Positions 10,440-21,301 of a stretch of 64,000 nt of DNA are shown one piece after another. Position numbers and translations under genes: made by a program. Below the pieces are notes generated by a model. It saw only the letters and a program-made list of their open reading frames with translations, searched no databases and was not told the DNA's origin. The stretch is from Neofusicoccum parvum (taxonomy: Eukaryota > Ascomycota > Dothideomycetes > Botryosphaeriales > Botryosphaeriaceae): contig CP087207.1 of NCBI GenBank assembly GCA_020912385.1, positions 3,286,001 to 3,350,000 of the forward strand, given 5' to 3'. Each line of letters begins with the position of its first letter. The first letter of the stretch is position 1.

Positions 10440-13400
10440 TTAGTTGCCGCCGAAGAAGTGGATGACGCTGTCAAGGAAGCTGCCGCTGGAGGAGTCGTCA
10501 GAGCTCTCGACCGGCTCGACCGCGGGAAGGGCGGAGGGCAACGCGGCCCTGCGCTTGGCGGTGACCATGGTCGTGGGGGCGGCAGACTCAGTGGCCGTGA
10601 CCTGGACATGTTTGTTAGCTTTTGATTTTTGCATTATTCGTGGGGAGTTGAAGCATTCGTCCGGATGAGAATGGTAGATTGATCTCCGCATTGCTCATGG
10701 GGAGTTGAAGCATTCATCTGGATGGGACTGTCAAACTTACCGGGCAGATCGTGACGTAAGCGGGCACGACCGAGGTCACGACAGCCGTGTGGGTGTAGCC
10801 ATCAGAGCTGTGCGTGGTCGTCTGGACATCGACAGTGTAGACGGTCGAAGTCGTGACACCGACGCCGGGAGTGATGGGCGTAATGGGCGTGGAAGCGACA
10901 CCATCGACGGCCGAGCTGTTGAGGGGAATCGTGGGCAGCAGCGTAGGCGTAGGGGCCATGGGCAGGCTGGTGTTGGCAGGGCCCGTGGGAGTGATCACGG
11001 TGGTCAGGACGCTGGGAGTGGCGGGGGTGCCGGCGGGAGCCGTGGGCGTCAGAGTCACGAAAACGGTGACGTTGGAAGGCTGGACCGGAGTCGGGAAGGG
11101 CGCGGCAGGAACGGAGCCCTCAGCGCCGACAGAGGCGACGCTGGTGACCGGCAGGCCGTCGGCATCAGTGGCGGTAACCGTGAAGAAAACGGTCTGGTTT
11201 CCGTAGGTCGGGGGCTGGGCCGGAGGAGCGACAGCTGAGGTGGTGGCTGCGACAACACTGGTGGCCACGCTAGTCGTAGCAGCGCCATCGGCGTTAGTAG
11301 CCGTCACGGTGTAGTAGATGGTCGTGTTGCTGCTGCCGGGGGCACCAGGGCCGGCCGGCTGCGAGGGCGCAGAGACACCAGACGTCGCAATGACGCTGGT
11401 GCTAACAACCGGGGGCAGAGGAGTGCCGTTAGCGCCCGTAGGAGTGATAGTCACGAAAACGGTGCTTCCGCCAGCTCCGCTCTCGACGCTCACAGACGGG
11501 GTGGCGACGACAGGAGTGGGAATGACGGAAGTGGAAACGCTGGCCTGGCCGTTGGGAGCCGTGTACGTCACGTAGATGGTCTGGTTGCCAGCGGGCGCGG
11601 CCGGAGTTGACACACCGCTGTCGACGGTGCTGCTGGCAGCGGGAGTAGGCTGCTGGGTGACTGTGACGATAACGGTCTGGCCGTTGGGCGCGGTGCTGGT
11701 AGACAGGGCAGTCGACTCAGCAGAGACAGGAGCCGACGGGGTCTGCTCAACGGGGGTCTGCTCGGCAGTCACCGTGGTGGTGACAACGTTGGGCGGCAGA
11801 GAAGTTCCGTCAGTTGCCGTAGGAGTGACGGTGAAAGTCACAGTAACAACGTTGGGCGCGCCGGGAGTCGAAACTTCTCCGGAAACGGCAGTGCTGTTGG
11901 CAGCCGGCGGCGTAGGCACAGCCGTCTGGGTCTGGGTCGTGGTGAGAACAGTCGGGGGCAGCGTGCTTCCGCCAGGCGCCGTCGGGGTCACGGTGATGGT
12001 GACGGTGACAATGTTCTGGCCGGGCACGTTGGTCGTCTCAGCGCCCACAGGAACCACGGGAGTGCTGACGTTGCCAGAGACCTCGCTGGAAACGGGCGCG
12101 CTGGCGCTGGGGGTCACGGTGACAATGACAGTCTCGCCGTTGGGAGCTGTGCTAGTCGACGGCGTAGCGACTACGGGAGTGCTGACTCCTCCGGAAACCT
12201 CGCTCGAGGCCGGTGCGCTCGGGTAAACGGTAACAATGACCGTCTCGCCGTTGGGCGCAGTGCTCTCGACGGGCGTGGCAGCGGGAGTGACCGTGGTGCT
12301 GGGGTAAACGGTGACAATGACCGTCTGGTTCGTGCCGGGGATGGTGGTGGCGACCGGGGTCGCGGATGCGGTCTCGCCGGACACGGGCACATCGGGAGTG
12401 CTGACACCGCCCGAAACCTCGCTGGTAGCCGGAGCAGACGGGTAGGACGGGGGCAGCGGGGTGCTAGCGTTGCCAGCGACCTGGCTGGTGGCCGGGGCAG
12501 ACGGGTATACAGTGACAATCACGGTCTCGCCATTGGGCGCGGTGCTCACAGAGGGCGTGGGAACGGCGGACTCGCCCGAAACCGGAGGCAGCGGGGTGCT
12601 AACATTGCCAGAAACCTCGCTGGAAGCGGGGGCAGACGGGTACACAGTGACAATGACGGTCTGGCCATTCGGGGCAGTGCTGGTGGACGGAGTAGCAACG
12701 GCGGGCGTGCTGACCTCGCCAGAGACCTCGCTCGAAGCCGGGGCCGACGGAGTAACGGTGACAATGACGGTCTGGCCGTTCGGGGCAGTGCTAGTCGAAG
12801 GAGTCGGCACGACGGACTCGCCAGAGACCGGAGGCAGCGGGGTGCTGACATTGCCAGACACTTCGCTGGAAGCTGGGGCAGACGGGTACACAGTAACGAT
12901 GACGGTCTGGCCGTTGGGGGCGGTGCTCGTCGACGGGGTAGGCGCGGCGGTTTCACCCGAGACAGGGACAGCCGGCGTGCTAACGTTTCCAGAAACCTCG
13001 CTGGTAGCCGGCGAGCTGGGGTAGACAGTCACAACAACAGTCTGGCCGTTGGGCGCAGTGGAGGTAGACGGAGTAGCGACAACGGGCGTGGAGACTTCGC
13101 CGGAAACCTCGCTCGACGCTGGCGCGCTGGCGCTGGGCGTAACGGTGACAATGACAGTCTGGCCGTCGGGCGCAGTGCTAGTCGACGGCGTGGGAACAGC
13201 GCTAGCGGTCTCGCCAGACACCGACGGGCCAGAGGGGGCGGCCGAGCTCGGCAGCGTAACAGTCTCAGTGACGGGGCAGACGGTGGTGGTCAGCGGGACG
13301 ACGGAAGTGACAACAGCAGTGGAGCCGGCAGTCGAGACGGTCACGAGGTTCGTGGTGAAGATCGTGCTCGTCGTGAACGAAGTGGGAGTGGCCGCCGGTG

Positions 13401-14753
13401 TGCTGGCCTCGCCCTCAACACCGGAAGAGGTCGACGGCTCGGGCGTGGACGGGGTGGACTCGGCGCTGACGGGGATCAGAGTGGTGATCTCCGTGGTAGA
13501 CGCAGGCACCAGGGTCGTCTGGACAGCAGTAGAGCTGGCAGGGCAGTTGGTGACGGTGGGAGCGCAAGAAGTCACGGTGATGAGCTGCGTGGCGTAGATG
13601 GTCGAAGTGCTGACGCCAGTGGTTGCCGGCACGACGGTGGTGATGACCGTCGACGAGACAGGAACCACGGAGCTCGTCACGGCGCCGGCAGACACATTGG
13701 CGCTGGATGCCGGGCAGTTGGTCACCTCGGGAGCGCAAGACGTGACGGTGAACAGCTGGGTGCTGTACACGACCTGTGTGATCTCAGTGGTGAGCTCCGT
13801 AGTGACGGCGGTCACATTCGGCGTAGGAGTGAACACAGCCGGGGTCGACTGGACGGGGGTCTCAGCCACACTGACAGGCCCGGTGCCGTTGACCGGAGGA
13901 CTGACCGGAGTGGAGACTCCGCCAGAAACTTCCGAAGAAACCGGCGCCGATGGGGTAATCTCCGGGCCAAGTGGGGTCGAGACTGACGAAGGAGTGGGCA
14001 CAACGACGGGACCCGCAGGCGTGGAGGGAGTGGGGACCGGAGCCTCAGGCGTCGGGTAGCCGGTCTCAGGAGAGCCCGCCTCAGAAACCGAGGGGGTTGA
14101 AACCTCACCGCTGACGTCGCTGGTGGCGGGCGTCGAAGCGTTCAGGCTCGGGGTGGGAACCGGGGCCTCGGGCGTGGGAAGCGTAGTCTGAGGAACGGGA
14201 GCCGGGGCCTCAGGGGTGGACACGGCGGGTGCGCTCGGCGAGGCCGTCTCGCCGGAAACATCAGAGCTCGGAACAGGTGTGCCCGCGATCGGGGTGCCAA
14301 CTGGAGGCGGAGCTCCGTAGTCCGGACCAGCCGATGAGGAGCTTGCACCTCCGGCAACCGAAGAGGCGATGGGCGTAGAAGCATCTGTCACCGAAGCTTC
14401 CGAGACGGGAATCGTCGTGGTGTGGTGGGGGACGAGCGAGGTCGTGATCTGGGTCGCGGACGCGGGGCAGTTGGTCACGGTAGAATCGCAGGAGGTGACT
14501 GTGATCAGCTGGGTCGAGTAGACGACCTGGGTGGTCACGGCGTCGATGGGCAGCTCGGTGAGCGCGCCATCGGCGGCAGTCAGAGAGGTAAGGGCAGAGC
14601 TGTTGCTGCCACCGTACCCATACTGGCGGGGGATGTTGCCTAGACGGATTGCGTGAGCCTGGGAGAAGCACAGCCAGAGCATGCTAGGCACGTACGAGCA
14701 GCTACGGGCCCAAGAGAGCCAAGGATGGCCAACGCTGTCGTAACCTTCATCAT
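10440..14753 (-). CDS. Very large Ser/Thr/Pro-rich secreted repeat protein (mucin/adhesin-like cell-wall protein)
   Basis: Three exons (14753-14706, 14658-10741, 10601-10440) give 1,375 residues. The start at 14753 is chosen because the 16-codon first exon splices at 14705/14659 to make a clean signal peptide, MMKVTTALAILGSLGPAHA, followed by a Kex2-like IRLGNIPRQYG. The mature protein is mostly Ser, Thr, Pro, Val and Ala. About nine copies of a 35-45-residue unit run through the middle, built on STAPNGQTVIVTVYPSAP and then SSEVSGNVSTP. At least three N-terminal and central modules contain YSTQLITVTSC plus TNCPAS, each with two cysteines. The C-terminus (SGSFLDSVIHFFGGN) lacks the long hydrophobic tail of a GPI anchor, so wall attachment is uncertain. 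Heavy O-glycosylation is expected. The second intron carries repeat units. Confidence 0.8.
10631..10730. repeat. Fold-back family, two direct half-copies inside an intron (copy B)
   Basis: Two units, 10631-10673 and 10688-10730, share GGGGAGTTGAAGCATTC and the following TCCGGATG/TCTGGATG. They repeat head-to-tail with a 57-bp period. Both lie in the 139-nt second intron (10602-10740) of the secreted repeat protein gene. Confidence 0.75.
11650..13200 (-). repeat. In-frame minisatellite coding the tandem unit of the secreted repeat protein
   Basis: Degenerate in-frame repeats of roughly 105-135 bp encode STAPNGQTVIVTV followed by a SSEVSG(N/E)VSTP block. About nine units can be counted, from STAPDGQ near the upstream end to STAPNGQ with TQQPTPAAS near the downstream end. 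Some units have GETVIVTV instead of GQTVIVTV. Confidence 0.8.
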
Positions 14754-16549
14754 GAGCTGAAAACGAATGGCAAGAACCTGCTGCGAGTGGCCGTGTCAAG
14801 CTGGAAGCACAAGAGAACGAAAGGCACAGCCTGTATTGCAAAAGAGCGTGAAGTCAAAGAACGACTGGAATGGCCTCGAAAGGATGACCGGAGAAGAGAA
14901 TGTGAAGAGAGGTGAGGATAGAAATAAGAGCCGCCCTGGCAGGATTCCTCGCCCATATATATGAAAGTGCTGAGTGCCTGAAGCCGTGGCTGCCAGCGTC
15001 TACCCTGCTCTGCCGGGGCTCCGAAAGGAGCAGTCAGCACCTTTCGAGACGGATGGCCACTTCCATGATCTACGCGCCGACGCCAGCGGATGCTCGCGAT
15101 CATCCGTTCCCCACTATAGGCCGGGATGCGAGGCAGGGAGAGACCGCAGGGAGCTATAGGCGGGTGGGGAGACAGCCAGGTCGGAAACGTCCGGCCCAGT
15201 GGTCAAACCGGCGCGAGAGGGGAGGGTGCGGAAGAATGGCCCGTTTGGTGGGCGAGGTCTGGCCTTCACGTGCGTCGTGATCCGCGGACGTGTCACGTCA
15301 ACAGGCGGGCAGGCGGCTGAGCGCCACCGGCGTCCCGTCCGGGGGTGGCGGAGATCTTGGCGGCGCCATGCGCTATTGCTGGCGGCGCCATGCTATCGCT
15401 GATTGCTCGGGGGCTGTTTTCGGGTAATGACAAAGGAGGCCGGGAGCGTTTTAGAGGTCGGCCCGCGGCCAGGAACGCGCCCCGCATGCGGCCTAGCCCG
15501 TTTCAAACAACCACACCTTTCCCGAGACCTGCATGCCACCGTGGTTCGAGACTGATTGTTTGTTTCACAGCCCTGGACTTCCGCCTCGCGAAGCCGCGGC
15601 CAGCTGTCGACGGAAGAGGCTGACACAACTGACAGTCTGACACCAGACGGGCTCCTTCTCGCCAGCGGAGACGCGTCTCCACCGCCCTGGCAATGCCGGC
15701 TGCCGTGCGGAAAAGGAGGCGATTCTCGCCGTCTGTCGCCTGTGCTGTGCGCGCGCAAGTCCGCCGAAATCCGATGGGGCCTTGTATTGCCTGAAAACTC
15801 TGAAGATGAAGTCATCACCGAGCACCGCCGCAGTGTAACGGTCAATATAGTCGGATGCCGGATCCGAAAATAGCCCTGAGTCGCGGCCTTTGCGGCTTGC
15901 AAGCTGGGGTAGTAAATAAGATGATGGGGATGATGCCGAGAGGGGAACCTGAACATTTGGAGGCGACTGGCTGTCAAGGAACCGTTACCGCCCGCCGCCC
16001 GACCACTCAGCGCGCGGCACTATGCACTAAAGGACACGCGAAATTAAGCCGGTTTGTGATCCATTTAGGTGAGCGAAGGCAGTGCATGATGGCTTACGCG
16101 GTGCGGCTGCCCGCTGTCCCTCTGGCCCGGAGTGAGCACCATGGCGTCTGCCTGCAGAGGCGTTTCGTTCCTGCCGGGCTGTTCCTGCGCCTCCAACTCC
16201 ACCAAAGCCACACCTCGCTGGCCTTATCATAAGGCCGGAGGGGCGCCGTGCCTTTTGCGCCGCCGTTGATCGCCAGTGCATAAACCCAAATCCAATCCGG
16301 CCGGGAATGCGTCATTGCCGCACCTTTTGGAGCTACGGAACACCGATAACCTTAAAGAACATCGCGGATCCCAGCAATCGATAGCTGGGAACAACTGTGG
16401 ATCGTCGTGCCTGTAATTCGAGAAGGAGGCGGTGCATTGTCGACGGCCGCTCGAGACCGCTGCTGGGTGTGTTTAGCGTCGATCGCATCAAGAGAGTGAG
16501 CCCGAATGAGGGGATTTGGGCAGTGAGATCATTTCCGCACCTTCCTTCT
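14754..16549. other. Long intergenic region upstream of the secreted repeat protein
   Basis: About 1.8 kb. The 14754-15050 part is the likely promoter of the repeat protein gene. The rest (about 15100-16500) has scattered open frames on both strands but no recognisable protein, RNA or repeat. A long upstream region is common for regulated fungal cell-wall genes. Confidence 0.45.
14955..14964 (-). promoter_or_regulatory. TATA-box-like element of the secreted repeat protein gene
   Basis: CATATATATG lies about 200 bp upstream of the start codon at 14753. It is the only strong TATA-like run near that start. Confidence 0.4.
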
Positions 16550-17645
16550 CTACAGCTGCTTTTTCGCGGGCGTAATGGACGCGCCCGAGGCCGATCGCTT
16601 TTCGAGTCGCCTGAACATGTCGACACCCATGAACACAGCTAGCAGCGTGTCAGCGTCCCGCATCTTGGCTCCTCAAGCTTCGCCGACCATGAAAAAGCCA
16701 CACGTGTATTTCATCTCTTTTGACTTTCAGATCATAAGATTGGGCGATTAACTTACACAGTGCCAGGTACGGGACATAGAGGCTGCTCAAGCTGAGCTTC
16801 TGTTCGTTTGTGAACGACTCCCAGCTGAGATACTCGGCGATACACGTCATGGTCGTAATACCGGTCTGGCATGCGTACATGAGCAGGTGGATCGGGACCT
16901 TTGGGTCATCTGCCATGGGTGTGAGCAAGGATCACCTCCGTCCAGCTACATTTCTGCAGGCAGCGTACCGCGAATCAAGGCCCCGACAGCCCAGGCGGAG
17001 AGTGGGGCGTGGTACAGCAGCTGGTCACGTGTCAGCGCGGCATCACAAAGCTTGGCAAGATGGTTGTCTTGACCTCCATCCAAATGTACATCGAGAACCA
17101 CGCTCTTCATTCAGGCACATGTTGGTGTTAGCCGGCCACAACGAGGTTACAGAGTGTTCTGCAGCCAGCGGATAGCGCGAAAGAGGCACAGCTTCTGAAC
17201 AGGACCATCGGGCTCCGCCGTGGGGAATTGAAGCATTCCTCCGGATACCTTTTGGCAATCGCTGCGAGAGGTTGCGTTCGAAATGCTTGAATCCCCATGG
17301 CGAGGCGTGGATGGGGCTTGGGCGCTAGCTGTCCTTCCTTCGCGCTAGGCATCGGCGCGAAGCGTGGGCGCTAAGAGAGGCTTACGGTGGGGCGCTGAAG
17401 AACTGATCCTGATAGGTATCAATGTAGTACTGGCGCAGGGCCAGCAGTGGCTGGGGCTTCATCCATTCGGGGTAGAGCGGGAGGACGTCAACGCCTCCAT
17501 GTCCGCGTCAGCTGCAGATCAATCCGGGGGATTCGCGTGGGATGCAGGGCTCACAGAAGACGATGGGGACGTGGACGGCGAAGAAGACAAGGTACAGCAG
17601 GTCCCGCTTGCGCGCGACTATCGATTTCGGGGCCGGGCGGTCCAT
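16550..17645 (-). CDS. EMA19/TMEM97 (sigma-2 receptor) family membrane protein
   Basis: Six exons (17645-17555, 17494-17386, 17104-17074, 17020-16969, 16909-16757, 16638-16550) join in frame to 174 residues, close to the family length. The family (EXPERA-type fold) is known as TMEM97 in animals and as Ema19 in fungi, an ER protein involved in handling mitochondrial precursors and sterols. Visible features are DLLYLVFFAVHVPIVFC (TM1), DVLPLYPEWMKPQPLLALRQ, then PPAWFSMYIWMELLYHAPLS (TM2), DDPKVPIHLLMYACQTGITT (TM3) and SLYVPYLALSVFMGVDMF (TM4). The C-terminus is basic (ITPAKKQL), as in ER-retained relatives. Exon 3 is only 31 nt. Intron 2 (17105-17385, 281 nt) is far longer than the others and holds a fold-back repeat copy. 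The gene is divergent from the Zn2Cys6 gene, 423 bp between starts. Confidence 0.88.
17218..17302. repeat. Fold-back element copy C, inside intron 2 of the EMA19-like gene
   Basis: Left core GTGGGGAATTGAAGCATTCC at 17220 and right core GAAATGCTTGAATCCCCATG at about 17280 form a shortened inverted repeat. The outer arms seen in copy A are not recognisable here. Confidence 0.65.
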
Positions 17646-18068
17646 TGGGAATGCGAGACGCGGAGCGAGGCTGACGCGGCTTCGTGTTCTGATGCAGGCT
17701 GCAGTCGAAAGGAGGCGGCGATGCGCGCGTTTGGTGTTGCTCACACGCTCGCTTGCGCGCTCATTAGTCAGCGGAGGCGAATCACGTGGAGCTGCGCGGC
17801 CGACGACGGCGGGCGCGAGCCAGTCTTAACCTGCTCATCCGCAACCGCGCGCGCAGTCCTCTCGCGAACGCCCTCCGATGCCGTGAAGGCGCTGTCGACA
17901 TACCTGTTTGGGCGCGCCCTCGCCTGCAGCTGACCGGCGCACGCCTCGGCCTTGGCCTAACGCCGAGCACCACGCTGCTATTAAGTCCGAGTCGCTCCCA
18001 CAACACGAGTTTTGCTTTCCTGTGTCCTCTTTCCAAGCGTCTCTGTTTATCAGATCGCCTCGCCCCAG
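17646..18068. promoter_or_regulatory. Divergent spacer between EMA19-like and Zn2Cys6 genes
   Basis: 423 bp between opposite starts, GC-rich. No specific element recognised. Confidence 0.35.
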
Positions 18069-20741
18069 ATGTCGGATCACATGGTCCAGAACACGCCCAA
18101 TTCGAGCCGGCGTTCGCACACCCCCGAGGAGGCCAGCACCGAGGTCCGGAAGCGGCGGCGGATAGCCCTCTCCTGCTACGACTGCCGCCGCCGGAAGCTG
18201 CGCTGTGACCGCGAGTACCCTGCCTGTGGCCGCTGCCGCAAAGGAGGCCATGCAGACACCTGCTCCTACGACTCACGCGCAGAGCCGCCTGCAGCTGCCC
18301 GAGATGGCCATCAGCCAGTCGCGGAGAGCGACGACGACCGAGCCGCCATCTTAAGTCCGACCAGCTCCAACACCGTCCCCAGGGCCCCGGTCGTGCCCGA
18401 TGCCGCCCAGCACGCGCCCCGGGACAGCGCGGACCTGCTCAGCTTCCAGCGGAAGAAGATTACTGAGCTCGAGAGCCGTCTCGCCCAGCTCGAAGGTAAG
18501 GCCAATGACTCCGTCAGCAACGGCCAGGCAATCCAGCATGCCGGCGACGAGCTCCTGTGGCCCAACAGCGCCTTCCAAAACCGCCAGCCCATTGGAGACG
18601 GGAACGAGGGCGAGACCATGCTTCTCCGAGGCAAGGCCTTCAAGACTGCGTATTTCGGGAGAAGCAACATTACCTCCGTCGTCATCACACATGTAAGTTT
18701 TTTCGCCTCGCGGACGTCGTGTGGATCCTGCCCCGTCGCCTGCAGCCACAACAACTTTGCACCTCCGCATCCGTCAAGATGCCTCCCGAGCACCATGAGC
18801 TGCCCACCATGGCGGAGCTGTTCTTCCCAGAAGTATCGAAGCTCGGCGGACCCACTGCAACGTTCATCTTCTGACTTGTGTAGTTTCCTGGCCTGCGCTC
18901 CTTCATGCAGGCAACATTCAAGCAGTATCCCGCTCTGATGCAGGGACGGCCGGAGATGAAGGCAATACGCGAACGCTGGAAGAAGCACAAGCTACTGTCG
19001 ATGCCAAATGAGGACCTTGCAGCACTTCTACCCCGAAAGGAAACCGTCGACCATCTGGTGCAGCATTACTTCGAAACGCTTGAGACGACCCTCAGGATAC
19101 TGCACACGCCCGGCTTCTGGGAGGAGTATGCACACTTTTGGACCGAGCCCTCGAGGCGCCGGCCCGAGTTCGTCGCGACGGTTCTGGCCGTCATAGCAAA
19201 CGTCATCACTGCAACCTTTGATCCGCCCACCACCTACCGCGCGGACAGGCCACTCCAGGTCGAGACAGCCATGGAATGGGTTGAATCAATTGAGCGCTGG
19301 CTGTCGCTGCAGAGTCGAAAGCACGCCGACGTAAGCCACTTTCAGATCCGGTGTCTTCTCATGCAGACGAGATGCGTCAACTCCATAAAGTGGAAGGAGA
19401 TATGGGGCAATGCAAGAAATCTGGTGACGTTTGGGCTGTCCACAGGTCTCCATCGAGACCCGAGCTGGCTGGTCAAAGAGACGACAATCTTTGATCAAGA
19501 AATGAGGCGTCGCCTCTGGGCCACAATGCTGGAAATGGAGCTGCAATGCTCGATCTATCGGGGAATGCCATCTTCATCACATGGGCTTTTCACCGACACC
19601 TCGCCACCGCTGAATGTTAATGATGAGGATATTGATAACACTGCCAGAAAAGCCCCTCCTACCCCATGGCCCATCCAAGAGTACACCTCCACATCGTATC
19701 TCTACGTCTCTGCGAAGAGTCTCCCATTGAGGATTGAGATCAACTCAGCATTGAACAATGCGGCAGCGCCACTCACTTACGAGGAGGCAGTGTCGTATGC
19801 TGAGAAGGTTGTTGCAGAGTTGGAGAAGATCCCTTCGTGGACTGGCCGTGATGTGGCAGTTGTGCCACGAATGCTTCTCGACATCCAGCTTCGACAGTTC
19901 CTCGTTCTTCTACACGAGCCCTTCGCTCGTAAAGCTGGCTCAGATTCCCGTTACACGTATTCGCGTACTGCATGTTTCGACGCTGCGGCCTCAGTGATTG
20001 ATCACCATCACAAGATCATGACAATGGGCAACAAGACCGTCCTACTTCCTCTGTGGAATGACACGGCCCGAGCCGCGATATCCATCATCCACAACGCCTT
20101 CATGTCAAGCCTGTCGCAGGACTACCGTTTCTTCCAAAACCACAGGGTGGCCATTGCGGAGCTCGTGGAGAAGGCGATTGTCATCATCGAAGAAAAGGCC
20201 ATTCGCACAGGCGCAGGGTTTGGGCACATGGGCCACATATCGGCGGCATACGACCTGTTGATCACCAAGGTGCTCCCAGAAGAGAAGGATAAGGTGGTTA
20301 AGCACAACGTCGAGAGAGTGATGAGGTTGCATCGCATGATGATGAGCAACCAAGAACGTCTCCCCGAGATGCCGATGGAGACGGCACAGACCAACACGGT
20401 AAGTGTTCAGAGTCCCCAATCCAAAGTGATGATCTCGCTAACCTTCTAATCTTTCAGCATCCCGTGGTACCAGTCGGATATACCACCGCCCCGGGCATGC
20501 CCAACATGTCCATTCCGTATGGCGTTCCGATGGCGGTAAGTGGATCTGAACAACCCCTCTACACGAAGCATACCCCTGTCGCTGGGGTATTTCCTCCCCA
20601 GATCCCTCGGACCACTGGCTAATCACTTTCAATTTATCACCTCAGCAGCCCGGTTCCGAGCAGCCACCAATTATAACCTTCCCCGAGATCCAAGGCTGGA
20701 ATCTCGACGAACTCTGGGGGTTCGGCCCAACTGACCTGTAA
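18069..20741 (+). CDS. Zn2Cys6 (Gal4-type) transcription factor with fungal-specific TF domain
   Basis: Four exons (18069-18692, 18884-20398, 20458-20535, 20646-20741) give 770 residues. The binuclear zinc cluster uses Cys36, 39, 46, 53, 56 and 65 (C-x2-C-x6-C-x6-C-x2-C-x8-C), preceded by a basic RKRRR stretch that may act as a nuclear signal. A short coiled-coil dimerisation helix follows (SFQRKKITELESRLAQLEGK). The middle region with GLSTGLHRDPSWL and EMRRRLWATMLEMELQ is the fungal-specific TF (MHR) domain. The C-terminus is acidic and aromatic (IQGWNLDELWGFGPTDL), plausibly an activation segment. The first intron is 191 nt and has stop codons in frame. The start at 18069 was preferred over frames opening further upstream. 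The gene converges on the P450 gene; target genes cannot be told from sequence. Confidence 0.88.
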
Positions 20742-21301
20742 AAAAAAAAAAGAAAATCCGAGATCCACCACGAACAAACTTCAGTCCATAACGAACTTTA
20801 GTCCATAGGTGACACGTTCCTATCATACCAACCTATTTCAGCACACGACAACATTCTCGATACCCTGGATATATTCGCGGTGTTCAAACAGTCGGCCACG
20901 GCGTACTACAGAGACATCACAAAACACAGTCATAGTCAGGGAGATCCTTTCGGCTTTGTTCAAGACAAGCGGCGTTCTAGGCACTTTGGCCAGAGACGGG
21001 CGCAAAAAAAGCAGGTCACGACGTGTTCATTCCGCTCTGATGGCGTTTATATTTGTCTCATTCTTGATTTCGCGATATCGCTTGCTTGTAAAGCTTAAAA
21101 TCTTCCGCGCCCATTTACCGTTCCGGACCGTTTCACGCCTTTCACAAATATGTATTCTATCGCCAAGATATTCTCGACTTCTCAGTCTCATCATCATCGA
21201 CCTAGTCCCGTAATCCGTGGGGGGCGTCGGCTCTGCTTTTTTAATATCTCCCAAACATCCCGCCACTCTCCAAGTCTTGGCCCAGGAAGGCTTCTTTCAT
21301 C
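20742..21301. other. Convergent spacer between Zn2Cys6 factor and P450
   Basis: 560 bp between two stop codons. It starts with an A-run directly at the stop (20739-20752). No gene seen; it should contain both 3' ends. Confidence 0.4.

Noticed and set aside
10705..14059. Several long open frames on the plus strand opposite the secreted repeat protein
   Set aside because: They mirror the low-complexity codon pattern of the real minus-strand gene and have no start context, motifs or introns of their own.
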